A DNA stretch of 64,000 nt from Aurantimonas sp. 22II-16-19i (GCF_002088275.1 NZ_AQQS01000013.1:62001-126000), one strand, 5' to 3'; counted from the stretch's first letter, positions 1-8,681 are shown. Numbers and translations are program-made. The notes: generated by a model from the letters alone, not told the origin.

Positions 1-40
1 GGCCGCCAACGGAAAAGAGGCTGTTGAAGAAACCGATCAT
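1..40 (-). CDS. Possible start of a TRAP permease gene (partial)
   Basis: An ATG on the minus strand at position 40 is preceded by a GGAG ribosome-binding-like sequence and opens a frame reading MIGFFNSLFSVGG before leaving the window. The gene lies just downstream of a TAXI binding protein on the same strand, where the fused TAXI-TRAP permease usually sits. Only 13 codons are visible, so the identity is inferred from position alone. Confidence 0.3.
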   Translation of the reverse strand, partial: MIGFFNSLFSVGG

Positions 41-230
41 CTGGCGGACTCCGTGAAACGCCGACCGAGCTGGAGAGCCAGACGGATCGAAGCGGGATCT
101 TGTCGAAGGGCGCCGCGCATTCGAAAGGACGCGCGACGAAGGTATCGGTCACTGGCTTGTCGTGGGCTTGCCGTGGCCGACCGGACATCGGACCCGGTAT
201 CCGGCCGGCACGAACGCCTGGAGCGGCCGA

Positions 231-245
231 CGGCGAAGATCGCCG
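231..245 (-). terminator. Short hairpin after TAXI binding-protein gene
   Basis: A perfect 6-bp stem (CGGCGA / TCGCCG) with a 3-nt loop lies 22 nt past the stop codon of the TAXI gene. There is no T-tract. It may protect the 3' end of the binding-protein mRNA or weakly attenuate transcription into the permease. It is the weakest of the hairpins that follow binding-protein genes in this window. Confidence 0.3.
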
Positions 246-267
246 CCCGCCGGTCCGCCCTCGCGTC

Positions 268-1242
268 CTATTCCTCGTAGGCCGCCGTCGCGCCGGGATG
301 ATAGGGAAGCGACTTGGCCGAACGCATCACCTCAGGCGTCAGGGCCTTCATCGAGGAATGGACGTTCTGCATCTGGGCGATGTTGTCGAGCAGCCCCGTG
401 GTCAGCGCCTCGACCTCCTCCGGGGAGGTGGACTTGGGCACGATCAGCGCCGCCTGCGCGCCGAAGGTCTGGATGTCCTGCTTCTGCCAGTCGTAGCTGC
501 CGGCCGGGATGGTGACCGGGACGGAGCCATAGGCTTCGCCCATATAGGCGATGACGTCGTCTGGAACCGACAGCAGCCGCAGGTCGACGCTCTCGGCGAT
601 CGAACCGATCGAGCCCGTCCCGATGAACATCGCATTGGTCCAGATGTCGCCGCGGCCATCCTTCATCAGCTCCTCGGCGGTCTGCGAGCCCTGATACTGG
701 ATGGAGCCGCCGCTGGACTCGATGCCGGAGAATTCGATGCCGAGCTTCTTCAGGGACGCTTCGGCAAGGATGCTCGGCAGGATGCCGCGCTTGTTGACGA
801 TCAGGTCGACCGGCTTGTCCTTCATGTCGGCGATCGAGGAGATACCGTTTTCGGCCGCGAACTCCTCGTTCATCAGCCACTGCATCGGGGCCCAGTTGTA
901 GAGCACCGCGACGACGGCGAAGTCGTCCACCGGCGCCTGGAACGGCGCCTCGCCCTTGGAGGCGATCACGGCCTCGCCGAGATGGACGATCGACATGTCG
1001 CAATTGCCCTGGGACATCTGCACGATGTTGGCAAAGCCGCCGCTCGACGTCTGGTAGGTCACCGACGACTGCGGATCCTCCTTCTTCACCGCCGCGTCGA
1101 TGCCGGCGCCGAGCAACGCCCACAGGCCGCCCGGGCTCGCGCCGCACAAGGTGTAGTTCCTGGCCTCGGCGTTCGTCGCCACGAGGCTGGCGGCAAGGAT
1201 GCCCGAAGACAGGACTGCGGACTTCAGAAAGGACTGTGGCAT
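268..1242 (-). CDS. TAXI-family TRAP transporter solute-binding protein
   Basis: 324-residue periplasmic binding protein of the TAXI branch of TRAP transporters, which captures organic acids or amino acids for a fused DctQM-type permease. Residues 1-27 form a Sec signal peptide ending in an A-x-A site (TNAEA). The mature start (NYTLCGASPGGLWALLGAG) has the glycine-rich TAXI opening, and the length fits the family. An AGGAG ribosome-binding site precedes the ATG. It is the third gene of a minus-strand run after the NadC-like and fusion-enzyme genes, 99 nt from the latter, so the ligand may feed those enzymes. The ligand cannot be read from the sequence. Confidence 0.85.
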   Translation of the reverse strand: MPQSFLKSAVLSSGILAASLVATNAEARNYTLCGASPGGLWALLGAGIDAAVKKEDPQSSVTYQTSSGGFANIVQMSQGNCDMSIVHLGEAVIASKGEAPFQAPVDDFAVVAVLYNWAPMQWLMNEEFAAENGISSIADMKDKPVDLIVNKRGILPSILAEASLKKLGIEFSGIESSGGSIQYQGSQTAEELMKDGRGDIWTNAMFIGTGSIGSIAESVDLRLLSVPDDVIAYMGEAYGSVPVTIPAGSYDWQKQDIQTFGAQAALIVPKSTSPEEVEALTTGLLDNIAQMQNVHSSMKALTPEVMRSAKSLPYHPGATAAYEE

Positions 1243-1341
1243 GGCGGTGAGCTCTCCTGTGTTGAGGGATGACGGGACGAGAACCAGGGTCGGAAGGTCA
1301 CCCTCGACGCCGCTGCGGCGCCGGTCGTCGTCCCGTCGTGG

Positions 1342-3447
1342 TTAGGCTTGCGGGACCTTCCGTAGATCGCTTGGGTGAGTGGGAGCCGCAGGCCCCGCCG
1401 GCGAGACGACGATGCCGCTCGCGGCCCGCGCCGCGGCGAGGGCGCGCTCGAGGCTGGCGATGTCGCTCGCATGGATGGTGTAGCAGGCGTCGCCCGCCTT
1501 CACGGCCTGGCCCACCGCGACGCGCAGATCGACGCCGGCGGACTTGTCGTGGGGGGCGCCGGCGCGCCGCGCGATGCCTGCCAGGTGCCAGCCGTCGACG
1601 CTGCCGACGATGCCGGCATGGTCGGCCCTGACCGTTTGGACCAGCGGGCCAGGCTTTGCCGGAGGATGGGCCCCCTGCCCGGCGGCGATCTCGGCAAGCT
1701 TCGCCTTGGCCCGCCCCGACAAGAGGATCTCCTCGGCCGTCGCCCGCGCCGCCGCGCGGTCGGCATGGTCCGGCGAGAAGCTCAGGATCTCCCCGGCAAA
1801 GAACAGCGCCTTTTCCCGCAGATCCTGCGGCGCGTCCGGCGCATTGTCGAGCACGCGCATGACGTCGCGCAGTTCGAGCGCCGGGCCGATCCCCTGGCCG
1901 ATGGCGCTTCCCCCGTCGGTGGCGAAGGCCCTGACCGTCAATCCGAGACCGTCCCCGACCCGCTCGAACACCCGGCCCAGTTCCTCGGCCTGCGCCCGCG
2001 TCTTCAGCTTCGCGTTCGGGCCGTAGGGCATGTCGATGACGACATGGGTCGAGCCGGCGGTCCATTTCTTCGACAGGATCGAGGCGACCGACCAGGTGTT
2101 GCTGTCGAGCGCCAGCGGCCGCGTGATCGAATTGACGACGTCGTCGAGGATCGAATGGTTCAGCCTGCCGTTCCAGGCGATGCAGCCGCCGGTCGTGCGC
2201 ACGACCCGCTCGACGTCGGAAAATGTCAGGTCGATCCGGCACAGCGCTTCCATGACGTCCGCTGTGCCCGAGGCGGAGGTGATGGCGCGCGAGGACGTCT
2301 TCGGCATCAGAAGGCCGGCCGCGGCGACGATCGGCACGACGATCGGCGTGATGCGGCTGCCGGGGATGCCACCCAGCGAATGCTTGTCGACGACGATCGG
2401 GGCGTTCCAGTCGATCCGCGGGCCGAAGCGGCACCTCGCCTTGGCGACGGCGATCGCCTCCTCGTCGTCGAGGGACTGGATCGACTTCAGGAGAAAGGCC
2501 GCGGTCTCGCCGTCCGGATAGCGCCCCTCGACGATGTCGCCGAAGAGCCTCTCGTATTCGCCGGCATCGAGGCGCCCGCCGGCGATCTTCCGCCTGAGGA
2601 TCTGCCGGCTCTTCGGCGACGGCGTGCGGCCGATCGAGACGAGCCTGCCGGCCTTAACGCCCAGCGCGTCGAAGGCTTCCCGCGACAGCCCGATTTCATG
2701 GGGCAGGAGGAGATCGCCGGCGGGCTCGACGAGATGGACGTCGGCCCGCACGTCGCGCTCGCCGGCCATTACGTCGACCCGCCCGGCCCTGGCGAAGGCG
2801 ACCGCGTCGAGCACCGGATTGTCCTCGCGCAGATAGGCGACGTGTCGGTCGCCGCCGCTGATCGGCATGCGCTTCAGGGACAGACGCGAGGCATAATGGT
2901 CGAGAATGGCGACGAGCCGGTTGGTCGCGTCCTCCAGGCTGGTGTCGTTGACGAGGGTCGCGACCTCCTGGTCCGCCGGAAGCGGCTGGACGGCCCGGGC
3001 GAGCCGACGCTCGATCTCGGCGGCGGTTTCCCGCCCGCGTGCCTCGAGCCTCTGGCGGACGATCTCCGGCGGCGCGGTGATCTCGACGATGACGAAGCGG
3101 GCGACGCGCCCGGCAAGGTCGGGGATCGCGCCGCGAGAGCCGTTGGCGATCACGCTGCGACCCCTCTCCAGGTCCTCGAGGATCGCGGCCGGCAGGCCGT
3201 AGCTGAGGCCGTGCGCCTGCCAGTCGTGGAGGAAGCCCCCCTCGCGCTTCATGCGCGCGAAGGCCGCGTCGGTTGCCGGCTCATGATCCTCGCCGATGCT
3301 GGCCGGCCGGGTGATCACCCGGCGGGCCTGGACGTATCGGCCGGAGGGGCCGAGGGCCCGCATCGCCTCGCAGATGAGCGTGTCCTTGCCGACACCGCTC
3401 GGTCCGACGATGTAGAAGAGCGTTCCGGTCTGCATCGGGCTTGCCAT
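1342..3447 (-). CDS. PhnN-type ribose bisphosphokinase fused to AMP phosphorylase-like enzyme
   Basis: 701-residue two-domain protein. Residues about 8-190 are a PhnN/guanylate-kinase-fold P-loop kinase with Walker A GPSGVGKDTL; PhnN phosphorylates ribose 1,5-bisphosphate to PRPP. Residues about 195-690 belong to the archaeal-type AMP/thymidine phosphorylase family (DeoA superfamily), with the phosphate-binding motif KHSLGGIPGSR starting at K355, followed by MPKTSSRAITSASGTAD. AMP phosphorylases release a base from a nucleoside monophosphate to give ribose 1,5-bisphosphate, so the two domains could work in series, NMP to PRPP. The gene starts 8 nt after the stop of the NadC-like gene. The pathway is inferred; the domain assignments are firm. 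Confidence 0.85.
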   Translation of the reverse strand: MASPMQTGTLFYIVGPSGVGKDTLICEAMRALGPSGRYVQARRVITRPASIGEDHEPATDAAFARMKREGGFLHDWQAHGLSYGLPAAILEDLERGRSVIANGSRGAIPDLAGRVARFVIVEITAPPEIVRQRLEARGRETAAEIERRLARAVQPLPADQEVATLVNDTSLEDATNRLVAILDHYASRLSLKRMPISGGDRHVAYLREDNPVLDAVAFARAGRVDVMAGERDVRADVHLVEPAGDLLLPHEIGLSREAFDALGVKAGRLVSIGRTPSPKSRQILRRKIAGGRLDAGEYERLFGDIVEGRYPDGETAAFLLKSIQSLDDEEAIAVAKARCRFGPRIDWNAPIVVDKHSLGGIPGSRITPIVVPIVAAAGLLMPKTSSRAITSASGTADVMEALCRIDLTFSDVERVVRTTGGCIAWNGRLNHSILDDVVNSITRPLALDSNTWSVASILSKKWTAGSTHVVIDMPYGPNAKLKTRAQAEELGRVFERVGDGLGLTVRAFATDGGSAIGQGIGPALELRDVMRVLDNAPDAPQDLREKALFFAGEILSFSPDHADRAAARATAEEILLSGRAKAKLAEIAAGQGAHPPAKPGPLVQTVRADHAGIVGSVDGWHLAGIARRAGAPHDKSAGVDLRVAVGQAVKAGDACYTIHASDIASLERALAAARAASGIVVSPAGPAAPTHPSDLRKVPQA

Positions 3448-3455
3448 GCCGTCGA

Positions 3456-4292
3456 TCAGGCCGCGTCATCGAGCCCGATGTCGACGGCGGGCGCCGACTG
3501 GAAGGGACGGCTGGTGGAGACGAAGTCGACCCCGGTCTCGGCCTTGCCGGCGATGGTGTCGAGGCGGATCCCGCCCGATGCCTCCAGAAGCGCCTTGCCC
3601 GCCACGATCTCGACGGCCGCCGCCATGTCCGCATTGCTCATGTTGTCGAGCATGATGACGTCGGCGCCGGCCGCGAGCGCTTCCTCGACCTGCTCGATGC
3701 GGTCGCATTCGACCTCGATCTTGGTCAACGCCGGCACCTGTCTGCGCGCCATCTCCACGGCCTTGGCGATGCTGCCGCAGACCGAGATGTGATTGTCCTT
3801 CAGCATCACGCCGCTATCGAGCCCCAGGCGATGATTGAGCGCGCCGCCGCAGGTGGCCGCATGCTTCTCGAGCATCCGCAGGCCGGGCGTGGTCTTGCGG
3901 GTATCGAGGAGCCGGGCCTTGGTATGGGCGATGGCGTCGACATATTTGGCGGTCTCGGTCGCGATGCCGGAAAGACGCTGGGCGATGTTCAGAGCCGTCC
4001 GTTCCGCCGTGAGCAGCGCCTGGCCCGGCCCGGAGACGACGAGGAGCACCGCTCCCTTCTCGACCCGGTCGCCGTCGGCCGCCCGCATCTCGACCTTGCA
4101 GGCCGGGTCGTAGCGAAGGAAGACGTCCGCAGCGACCTCGATGCCGGAGAGGGTCATGGCCTCCCGGGCATTCATGTAGAAGGTCGCATGCGAGGCGGGA
4201 TCGATCATCAGCTGCGCCGTCAGGTCGAAGCAGCCGATGTCCTCGGTCAGCCACTGGTCGATCAGCTTCCGCGCGACAAAACGATCGTACAT
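3456..4292 (-). CDS. nadC: NadC-type nicotinate-nucleotide pyrophosphorylase (carboxylating)
   Basis: 278-residue quinolinate phosphoribosyltransferase-fold protein. NadC makes nicotinate mononucleotide from quinolinate and PRPP with loss of CO2. Visible family blocks are EDIGCFDLT near the N-terminus, ERTALNIAQRLSGIAT, LLDTRKTTPGLR, CGGALNHRLGL and KDNHI, and the length is normal. The usual EDxGxGDxT block reads EDIGCFDLT, a small deviation that also recalls ModD-type paralogues. It is not beside nadA or nadB but leads an operon with a predicted PRPP-producing fusion enzyme, so it may be a specialised paralogue acting on an imported pyridine or base. The general enzyme class is clear; the substrate is less so. 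Confidence 0.75.
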   Translation of the reverse strand: MYDRFVARKLIDQWLTEDIGCFDLTAQLMIDPASHATFYMNAREAMTLSGIEVAADVFLRYDPACKVEMRAADGDRVEKGAVLLVVSGPGQALLTAERTALNIAQRLSGIATETAKYVDAIAHTKARLLDTRKTTPGLRMLEKHAATCGGALNHRLGLDSGVMLKDNHISVCGSIAKAVEMARRQVPALTKIEVECDRIEQVEEALAAGADVIMLDNMSNADMAAAVEIVAGKALLEASGGIRLDTIAGKAETGVDFVSTSRPFQSAPAVDIGLDDAA

Positions 4293-4721
4293 TGGTTCTC
4301 GTCTCCCTAGAATATCCAGCGAACAAAGCTTCGCCGTCCTTGCGGAAGGACCACAAGAGAAGTTGGCGGCAAGGTCGATACACGCACGGATACCCGGTCG
4401 CCGGCGCCCTGGCCATGAATTAAAGCGTCTACGCTATTACTTCACAGTTCCGAATGCTTCGCAAGCTCGTATTTTCCGCAGAGTCGACAAAATCGTGCTA
4501 TGAAATGGGCCATATCGCTGAAAAAGAGTGCGATCTTAGAGGCGTTGCTAGATTATTTGTGCGCCGCAACAAGTGTATGCGCTGGTTATATCGTGTAAGC
4601 TCTCGCTCCGTCGGCGCGCCGTCGCGCGCCCCGGGCCCGATCGCCCGGCAGGCGCGCCGACAGAGGCGATCCGCCGGCACGCGGAGGGAACCGACCTTCA
4701 GTTCGAAAGGACATCATCGAC
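4293..4721. other. AT-richer divergent intergenic region
   Basis: 429 nt between the minus-strand NadC-like gene and the plus-strand FRG gene. The stretch at about 4420-4600 is clearly richer in A and T than the surroundings and must hold both divergent promoters. I could not pick out a convincing -35/-10 pair on either strand, and I see no gene here. Confidence 0.6.
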
Positions 4722-5582
4722 GTGGAGACGACCACCATCCGCTCCTGGGCCGAGCTGCAGCAGGCCCTGTTCGCCGACATGTGGAATGGCGAGCTGAACC
4801 GGTTCCGATCGCCCTTTCTGTTTCGCGGCGTCGGGCAGGCCCGCTATGATCTGGTCCCGTCGCTGCGGCGCCTCGGCGGGCGCTACTGGGAACTCGAACG
4901 GCACGTCCTGCGCAACTTCCGCAAATATGCGCACCGCAGCACCGTGCCCCATGACGACGACTGGAACTGGCTGGCCCTCGGCCAGCATCACGGCCTGCCG
5001 ACCCGGCTCTTGGACTGGACCTACTCGCCCTATGTGGCGCTGCACTTCGCCACGGCGGAGGTCTCGTCCTACGATCAGGATGGCGCGATCATCATGGCGA
5101 ACTACCGCCGGATGGCCCATTCGCTGCCGGGCGGCCTGCAGCATCCGCTGACCCGGGACGGGTCCCATGTCCTGACGGCCGAACTCCTACGCGAATATGC
5201 CGGCTCGCTCGAGGAACTCGATGCGAAGTCCTCCGAGCATGGCGAGGAATGGGTGTGCTTCTTCGAGCCGCCCTCCCTGGACGACCGGATCACCAACCAG
5301 TTCGCGGTCTTCTCCATGGCGTCCCATCCCCGGCTGGACCTGTCCACATGGTTCGCCGAACGGCCGGAATTTGCCCGCAAGCTCATCATCGACCGGGATC
5401 TGAAGTGGGAGATCCGCGACAAGCTGGATCAGGCGAACGTCACGGAGCGCGTGCTGTTTCCCGGCCTCGACGGCCTCAGCCGCTGGCTCGCGCGCCACTA
5501 TATGAGCCCCATCGACGCCCATCTGCGCGCCAACGACTCCGGCTGGAGCGCCCAGCAGGAGATCCCGCCGACGCAGGACTAG
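4722..5582 (+). CDS. FRG domain-containing protein
   Basis: 286-residue protein with an FRG domain, named for its F-x-R-G core. Here it reads FLFRGVGQARYDLVPSLRR near residues 27-45, followed by the conserved QHHGLPTRLLDWT segment around residues 88-100. The biochemical role of FRG proteins is not established. They are scattered across bacteria and phages and often sit in variable, sometimes defence-associated, islands. The GTG start is supported by an AAAGG sequence 11 nt upstream. The gene stands alone, flanked by an AT-rich region and by a rhizobial palindromic repeat that begins in its stop codon, consistent with an accessory insertion. Confidence 0.8.
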   Translation: METTTIRSWAELQQALFADMWNGELNRFRSPFLFRGVGQARYDLVPSLRRLGGRYWELERHVLRNFRKYAHRSTVPHDDDWNWLALGQHHGLPTRLLDWTYSPYVALHFATAEVSSYDQDGAIIMANYRRMAHSLPGGLQHPLTRDGSHVLTAELLREYAGSLEELDAKSSEHGEEWVCFFEPPSLDDRITNQFAVFSMASHPRLDLSTWFAERPEFARKLIIDRDLKWEIRDKLDQANVTERVLFPGLDGLSRWLARHYMSPIDAHLRANDSGWSAQQEIPPTQD

Positions 5583-5618
5583 AGCATGATCGCGAAACGT
5601 GGGAACCGGTTTTCGGAA
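5582..5618 (+). repeat. Rhizobial-type palindromic intergenic repeat (partial copy)
   Basis: The sequence starts GAGCATGATC, then CGAAA, GTGGGAACCGG and TTTTCGGAAA. It closely follows the RIME-like mosaic palindromes spread through Rhizobiales intergenic regions. The internal CGAAA / TTTCG arms can form a hairpin. The expected closing GATCATGCTC arm is missing, so this copy looks truncated. It begins inside the FRG stop codon and could act as a terminator for that gene. Confidence 0.65.
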
Positions 5619-5884
5619 ACCGACGGTCGACGAGGTCGGCGTCTCGACGAGGCAAGGCGGGCCGAAAGGCAGATCGCCGAGGGCCGCGGGGGTCGGGCGC
5701 CGACGCGCCGCAAGGTTCCCGTCGTCAGTCCAAACCGCCCTCTCGCACCAGACACAGCGCGAAGGTCTGGCCGATCACCGTCATGCCGCCCGGCGCGCCT
5801 GCCCGGCCTGCTTCATGGTGTCTCGGGCAGAGGAGCGACCGATGACCGGCGGGACGGCGACCGCGACGCCGCGCGCGCGATGCC
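5619..5884. other. Convergent intergenic region without recognised gene
   Basis: Downstream of the palindromic repeat, between the FRG gene (+) and the SDR gene (-). I see no convincing gene, terminator with a T-tract or RNA gene. A minus-strand frame near 5720-5790 looks slightly coding-like (MTVIGQTFALCLVREGGLD then a stop), but it is too short to call. Confidence 0.5.
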
Positions 5885-6661
5885 TCAATTGGCCATCCAT
5901 CCCCCGTCGACGAACAGATTGTGCCCGGTGAGGTAGGTCGCCTCGCTGCTGGCGAGGAACAGCGCCGCGTTGGCGACGTCCTGGGGCGTTCCGAGACGCG
6001 GCCAGGGGGTGCGGGCGTGCGAATAGTCCAGCCAGCGCTGCTCGACCGCCCGGCCGCCCTTGCCGGTCAGGATCTTGCCCGGCGCGACGGCGTTGCAGAC
6101 GATGTGGTGCCTGCCGTAGTCGGCGGCGATCTGCCGGGTCATGTAGGCGATGCCCGCCTTCGACACGCCATAGGCGAAGTCTTCCGGGGCGCTGACATAG
6201 CCGTGCTGGGAGGAGATGTTGATGATCCGCCCCCGCACCTCGTCGACGATCTCCTGCGTCAGCATCTGTCGCACGCAGGCCCGGGCGCAGAGGTAGCTGC
6301 CCTTCAGGCTGACGTCGATCACCCGGTCCCAATCCGCTTCCTCGGTTTCGGTCAGCGGCTTGCCGGCCCTGAGGACCGCGTTGTTGACGAGGATGTCGAT
6401 CCGGCCGAAACCGGCCATGGTTGCCGCAACGAGGCGATCGACGGCGTCCCTGGAGGAGACGTCGGTCTCGACGAAGCGGGCTGATCCGCCGGCGGCCTCG
6501 ATCAGCTCGACCGTCGGCGCGCCGCCTTCGATGACGTCCGTCGTGATGTCCGCCACGACGACATGCGCGCCATGGGCCGCGAAATGCTGGGCGATGCAGC
6601 GGCCGATCCCCGATGCTCCACCGGTGACGATCGCCACCTTGCCTGTCAGGCGTTGCTCCAT
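5885..6661 (-). CDS. SDR-family NAD(P)-dependent dehydrogenase
   Basis: 258-residue classical short-chain dehydrogenase/reductase. The cofactor site TGGASGIG lies at residues 13-20, NNA at about 91-93 and the catalytic YGVSK at about 161-165, with the active-site serine in the ISSQHG segment. The length is typical for the family. It lies 69 nt downstream of dctM on the same strand, so it is probably the last gene of the TRAP operon and oxidises or reduces the imported acid or a product of it. The substrate cannot be told from sequence. Confidence 0.85.
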   Translation of the reverse strand: MEQRLTGKVAIVTGGASGIGRCIAQHFAAHGAHVVVADITTDVIEGGAPTVELIEAAGGSARFVETDVSSRDAVDRLVAATMAGFGRIDILVNNAVLRAGKPLTETEEADWDRVIDVSLKGSYLCARACVRQMLTQEIVDEVRGRIINISSQHGYVSAPEDFAYGVSKAGIAYMTRQIAADYGRHHIVCNAVAPGKILTGKGGRAVEQRWLDYSHARTPWPRLGTPQDVANAALFLASSEATYLTGHNLFVDGGWMAN

Positions 6662-6730
6662 CTGAAGGTCTTTCTCCGCGTTGCGGGATGAGATGTCCGG
6701 TGGCGCGACCGCCCGCCGCCGCGGGCCGGA

Positions 6731-8038
6731 TCAGGACGGGAAGATGAGGCCCGGCAGCCAGAGCGCGATGGACGGCGCGCCGATCAACAGGATCACCATC
6801 GCCAGCATGATCAGGACGAAGGGAAACGAGCCGATCATCACATCGCGGATCGAGCCCTCACCGCGGACGCCCTGAACGATGAACAGGTTCATGCCAAGCG
6901 GCGGCGTGATCAGCGCGACCTCCATCATGATCACCAGGAAGATGCCGAACCATACGGGATCGATGCCGTAATGGAAGACCAGCGGCATGACGATCGGGAT
7001 GGTCGCGATCATCATCGACAGCGTCTCCAGGAAGCAGCCGAGGATGAAGTAGAAGACGATCAGCAGCAGCAGCACCTCGAAGGGGCTCGAGGCGATCGTC
7101 CCGACGGCGCGGGTGAGCGTCTGCGGGATGCCGAGAATGCCGATGACGAAGTTGAGGAACTGCGCGGCGACGACGATCAGGAGGATCATGGCGCTGATCT
7201 TGACCGTCGAGAGCAAGGCCTCGTGCAGCATCGCGATCGAAAAGCGTCGCTTGACGATGGTGACGAGCAGGGCGCCGACGACGCCGACGCCGGCGGATTC
7301 CGACGGCGTCGCCCAGCCGAGATAGATCGACCCCATGATGAGGACGAAGATGGCCAGCGGCGGCAGCACGTCGATGAGATTGCGCAGCCGCTGGTGCCAG
7401 GGGACCGGCGGCGGCGTGATGCCGGCCCGCTCCGGACGCAGCAGGCTGACCACCAGGATGTAGCCCATGAAGAGGAGCGCCAGCACGATCCCGGGCAGGA
7501 TGCCGGCGGCAAACAGCTGGCCGATCGAGGTGTTCGACATCGAGCCGTAGATGATCATGTTGATCGACGGCGGGATGAGGATGCCGAGGGTCGACCCCGC
7601 CGCGATCGAGCCGAGCGTCAGGCGGTCGTCGTAGCGATTGGCCTTCATGGTCGGGATCGCCACCGTGCCGATGGTGGCGGCGGTGGCGACCGACGAGCCC
7701 GAAACGGCCGCGAAAAGAGTGCTGGAGGCGATATTGGTGTGCAGCAGGCCGCCCGGCAGCCAGCGCAACCAGTCGGTCAGGGCCCGGTACATGCCATCGG
7801 CGACGCCGGAGCGCACGAGAAGCTCCCCGAGCAGGATGAAGAGCGGGATCGCCGTCAGGATGAAGTCGTTGAGCACGCCCCAGGTCTGGTCGCCGAAGAC
7901 CATCAGCGTCGGAATGCCGAGATAGACGAGGCAGCCGAGAACGGCCGTGGCGAACAGCGCCACCGCGACGGGGATGCCGACCAGCATCAGGCCGAGCATG
8001 ATGGCAAAGCCGATCGCGGCCGGAGCAAAACCGATCAT
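6731..8038 (-). CDS. dctM: TRAP transporter large permease subunit (DctM)
   Basis: 435-residue, strongly hydrophobic protein with about twelve membrane segments, the ion-coupled channel of a TRAP uptake system. Family blocks include SGSSVATAATIGTVAIP, GILIPPSI and ITPPLGMNLF. The ATG at 8038 overlaps the dctQ stop (ATGA), which fixes this start over longer upstream readings of the frame. It works with the DctQ subunit next to it and the DctP binding protein further upstream, using a sodium or proton gradient to import a carboxylate-type substrate. Confidence 0.9.
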   Translation of the reverse strand: MIGFAPAAIGFAIMLGLMLVGIPVAVALFATAVLGCLVYLGIPTLMVFGDQTWGVLNDFILTAIPLFILLGELLVRSGVADGMYRALTDWLRWLPGGLLHTNIASSTLFAAVSGSSVATAATIGTVAIPTMKANRYDDRLTLGSIAAGSTLGILIPPSINMIIYGSMSNTSIGQLFAAGILPGIVLALLFMGYILVVSLLRPERAGITPPPVPWHQRLRNLIDVLPPLAIFVLIMGSIYLGWATPSESAGVGVVGALLVTIVKRRFSIAMLHEALLSTVKISAMILLIVVAAQFLNFVIGILGIPQTLTRAVGTIASSPFEVLLLLIVFYFILGCFLETLSMMIATIPIVMPLVFHYGIDPVWFGIFLVIMMEVALITPPLGMNLFIVQGVRGEGSIRDVMIGSFPFVLIMLAMVILLIGAPSIALWLPGLIFPS

Positions 8039-8631
8039 TGTCCGGCTCCCCGCTCGCTCAGCTGCGCCGCGTGCTCCTCGAGTTCCTCGCCGAGCGACTT
8101 CGCGCCATAGGCCTGCGCCAGGCCGGGCGAGCCGGTGACGAAGAGCACGAGCGCATGGACGGCGGTCGCCGCGGCGACCAGCGCGAAGAACACCAGCCCA
8201 AGAACCCAGACCGCCTGCGGCTGCCACAGCGGCGTCATCAGGGGCGTCCCCGAGAGCGAGCCATAGGCGGCGCTCTCCGACATCGCCGACCATCCGCGCC
8301 AGGCCATGAAGACCGCCATCCCGGTCACCGAAAGGACCGAGACGAGGTCGAGGCCCCGCCTGACGCCTCGCGGCAGCCGCTCGAGCAGGATCTCGACGCG
8401 CGTATGCGAGCGATCGAGCCAGGTATAGGCGAAACCGAAGGCGGCGAGGGTCGCCAGCGTATAGCCACCGAACTCGGCACTGCCCTGCAGCGAGACGTTG
8501 AACATCTTGCGCAGGAGAACCTCGGCCGTGATCAGCAGTGCAAGGCCGAGCACGGCATAGCCGGCGATGAGCGCGAACAGCCTTGCGAGAGGGCCGAGAG
8601 TGGCTGAGACGGGATTGGACGTCATGGGCAA
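8035..8631 (-). CDS. dctQ: TRAP transporter small permease subunit (DctQ)
   Basis: 198-residue membrane protein with four predicted transmembrane segments, including ALIAGYAVLGLALLI near residues 20-35 and VWVLGLVFFALVAAATAV near residues 140-158. It has the DctQ feature of an amphipathic region with TWLDRSHTRVEIL between helices 2 and 3. The stop overlaps the dctM start by 4 nt. A 190-nt gap with two hairpins separates it from dctP, which usually means the binding protein is made in excess of the permease. Confidence 0.88.
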   Translation of the reverse strand: MPMTSNPVSATLGPLARLFALIAGYAVLGLALLITAEVLLRKMFNVSLQGSAEFGGYTLATLAAFGFAYTWLDRSHTRVEILLERLPRGVRRGLDLVSVLSVTGMAVFMAWRGWSAMSESAAYGSLSGTPLMTPLWQPQAVWVLGLVFFALVAAATAVHALVLFVTGSPGLAQAYGAKSLGEELEEHAAQLSERGAGQ

Positions 8632-8655
8632 GGCGCGCCTCTCGATGATGGAAGA

Positions 8656-8681
8656 GGCTGACCCGATGCGAGGGGTCAGCC
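8656..8681 (-). terminator. Hairpin between dctP and dctQ
   Basis: A perfect 9-bp stem (GGCTGACCC / GGGTCAGCC) with an 8-nt loop lies just ahead of dctQ on the transcribed strand. There is no T-tract. It is a candidate attenuator or RNase barrier that lowers permease expression relative to dctP. Confidence 0.45.

Noticed and set aside
1375-3792. 805-codon plus-strand open frame opposite the fusion enzyme
   Set aside because: It is the antisense shadow of two well-supported minus-strand genes and has no recognisable domain.
5720-5884. Minus-strand frame ending MTVIGQTFALCLVREGGLD then stop, looking like the tail of a gene
   Set aside because: Too short, no start or upstream homology that I recognise, and open frames are common by chance at this GC content.
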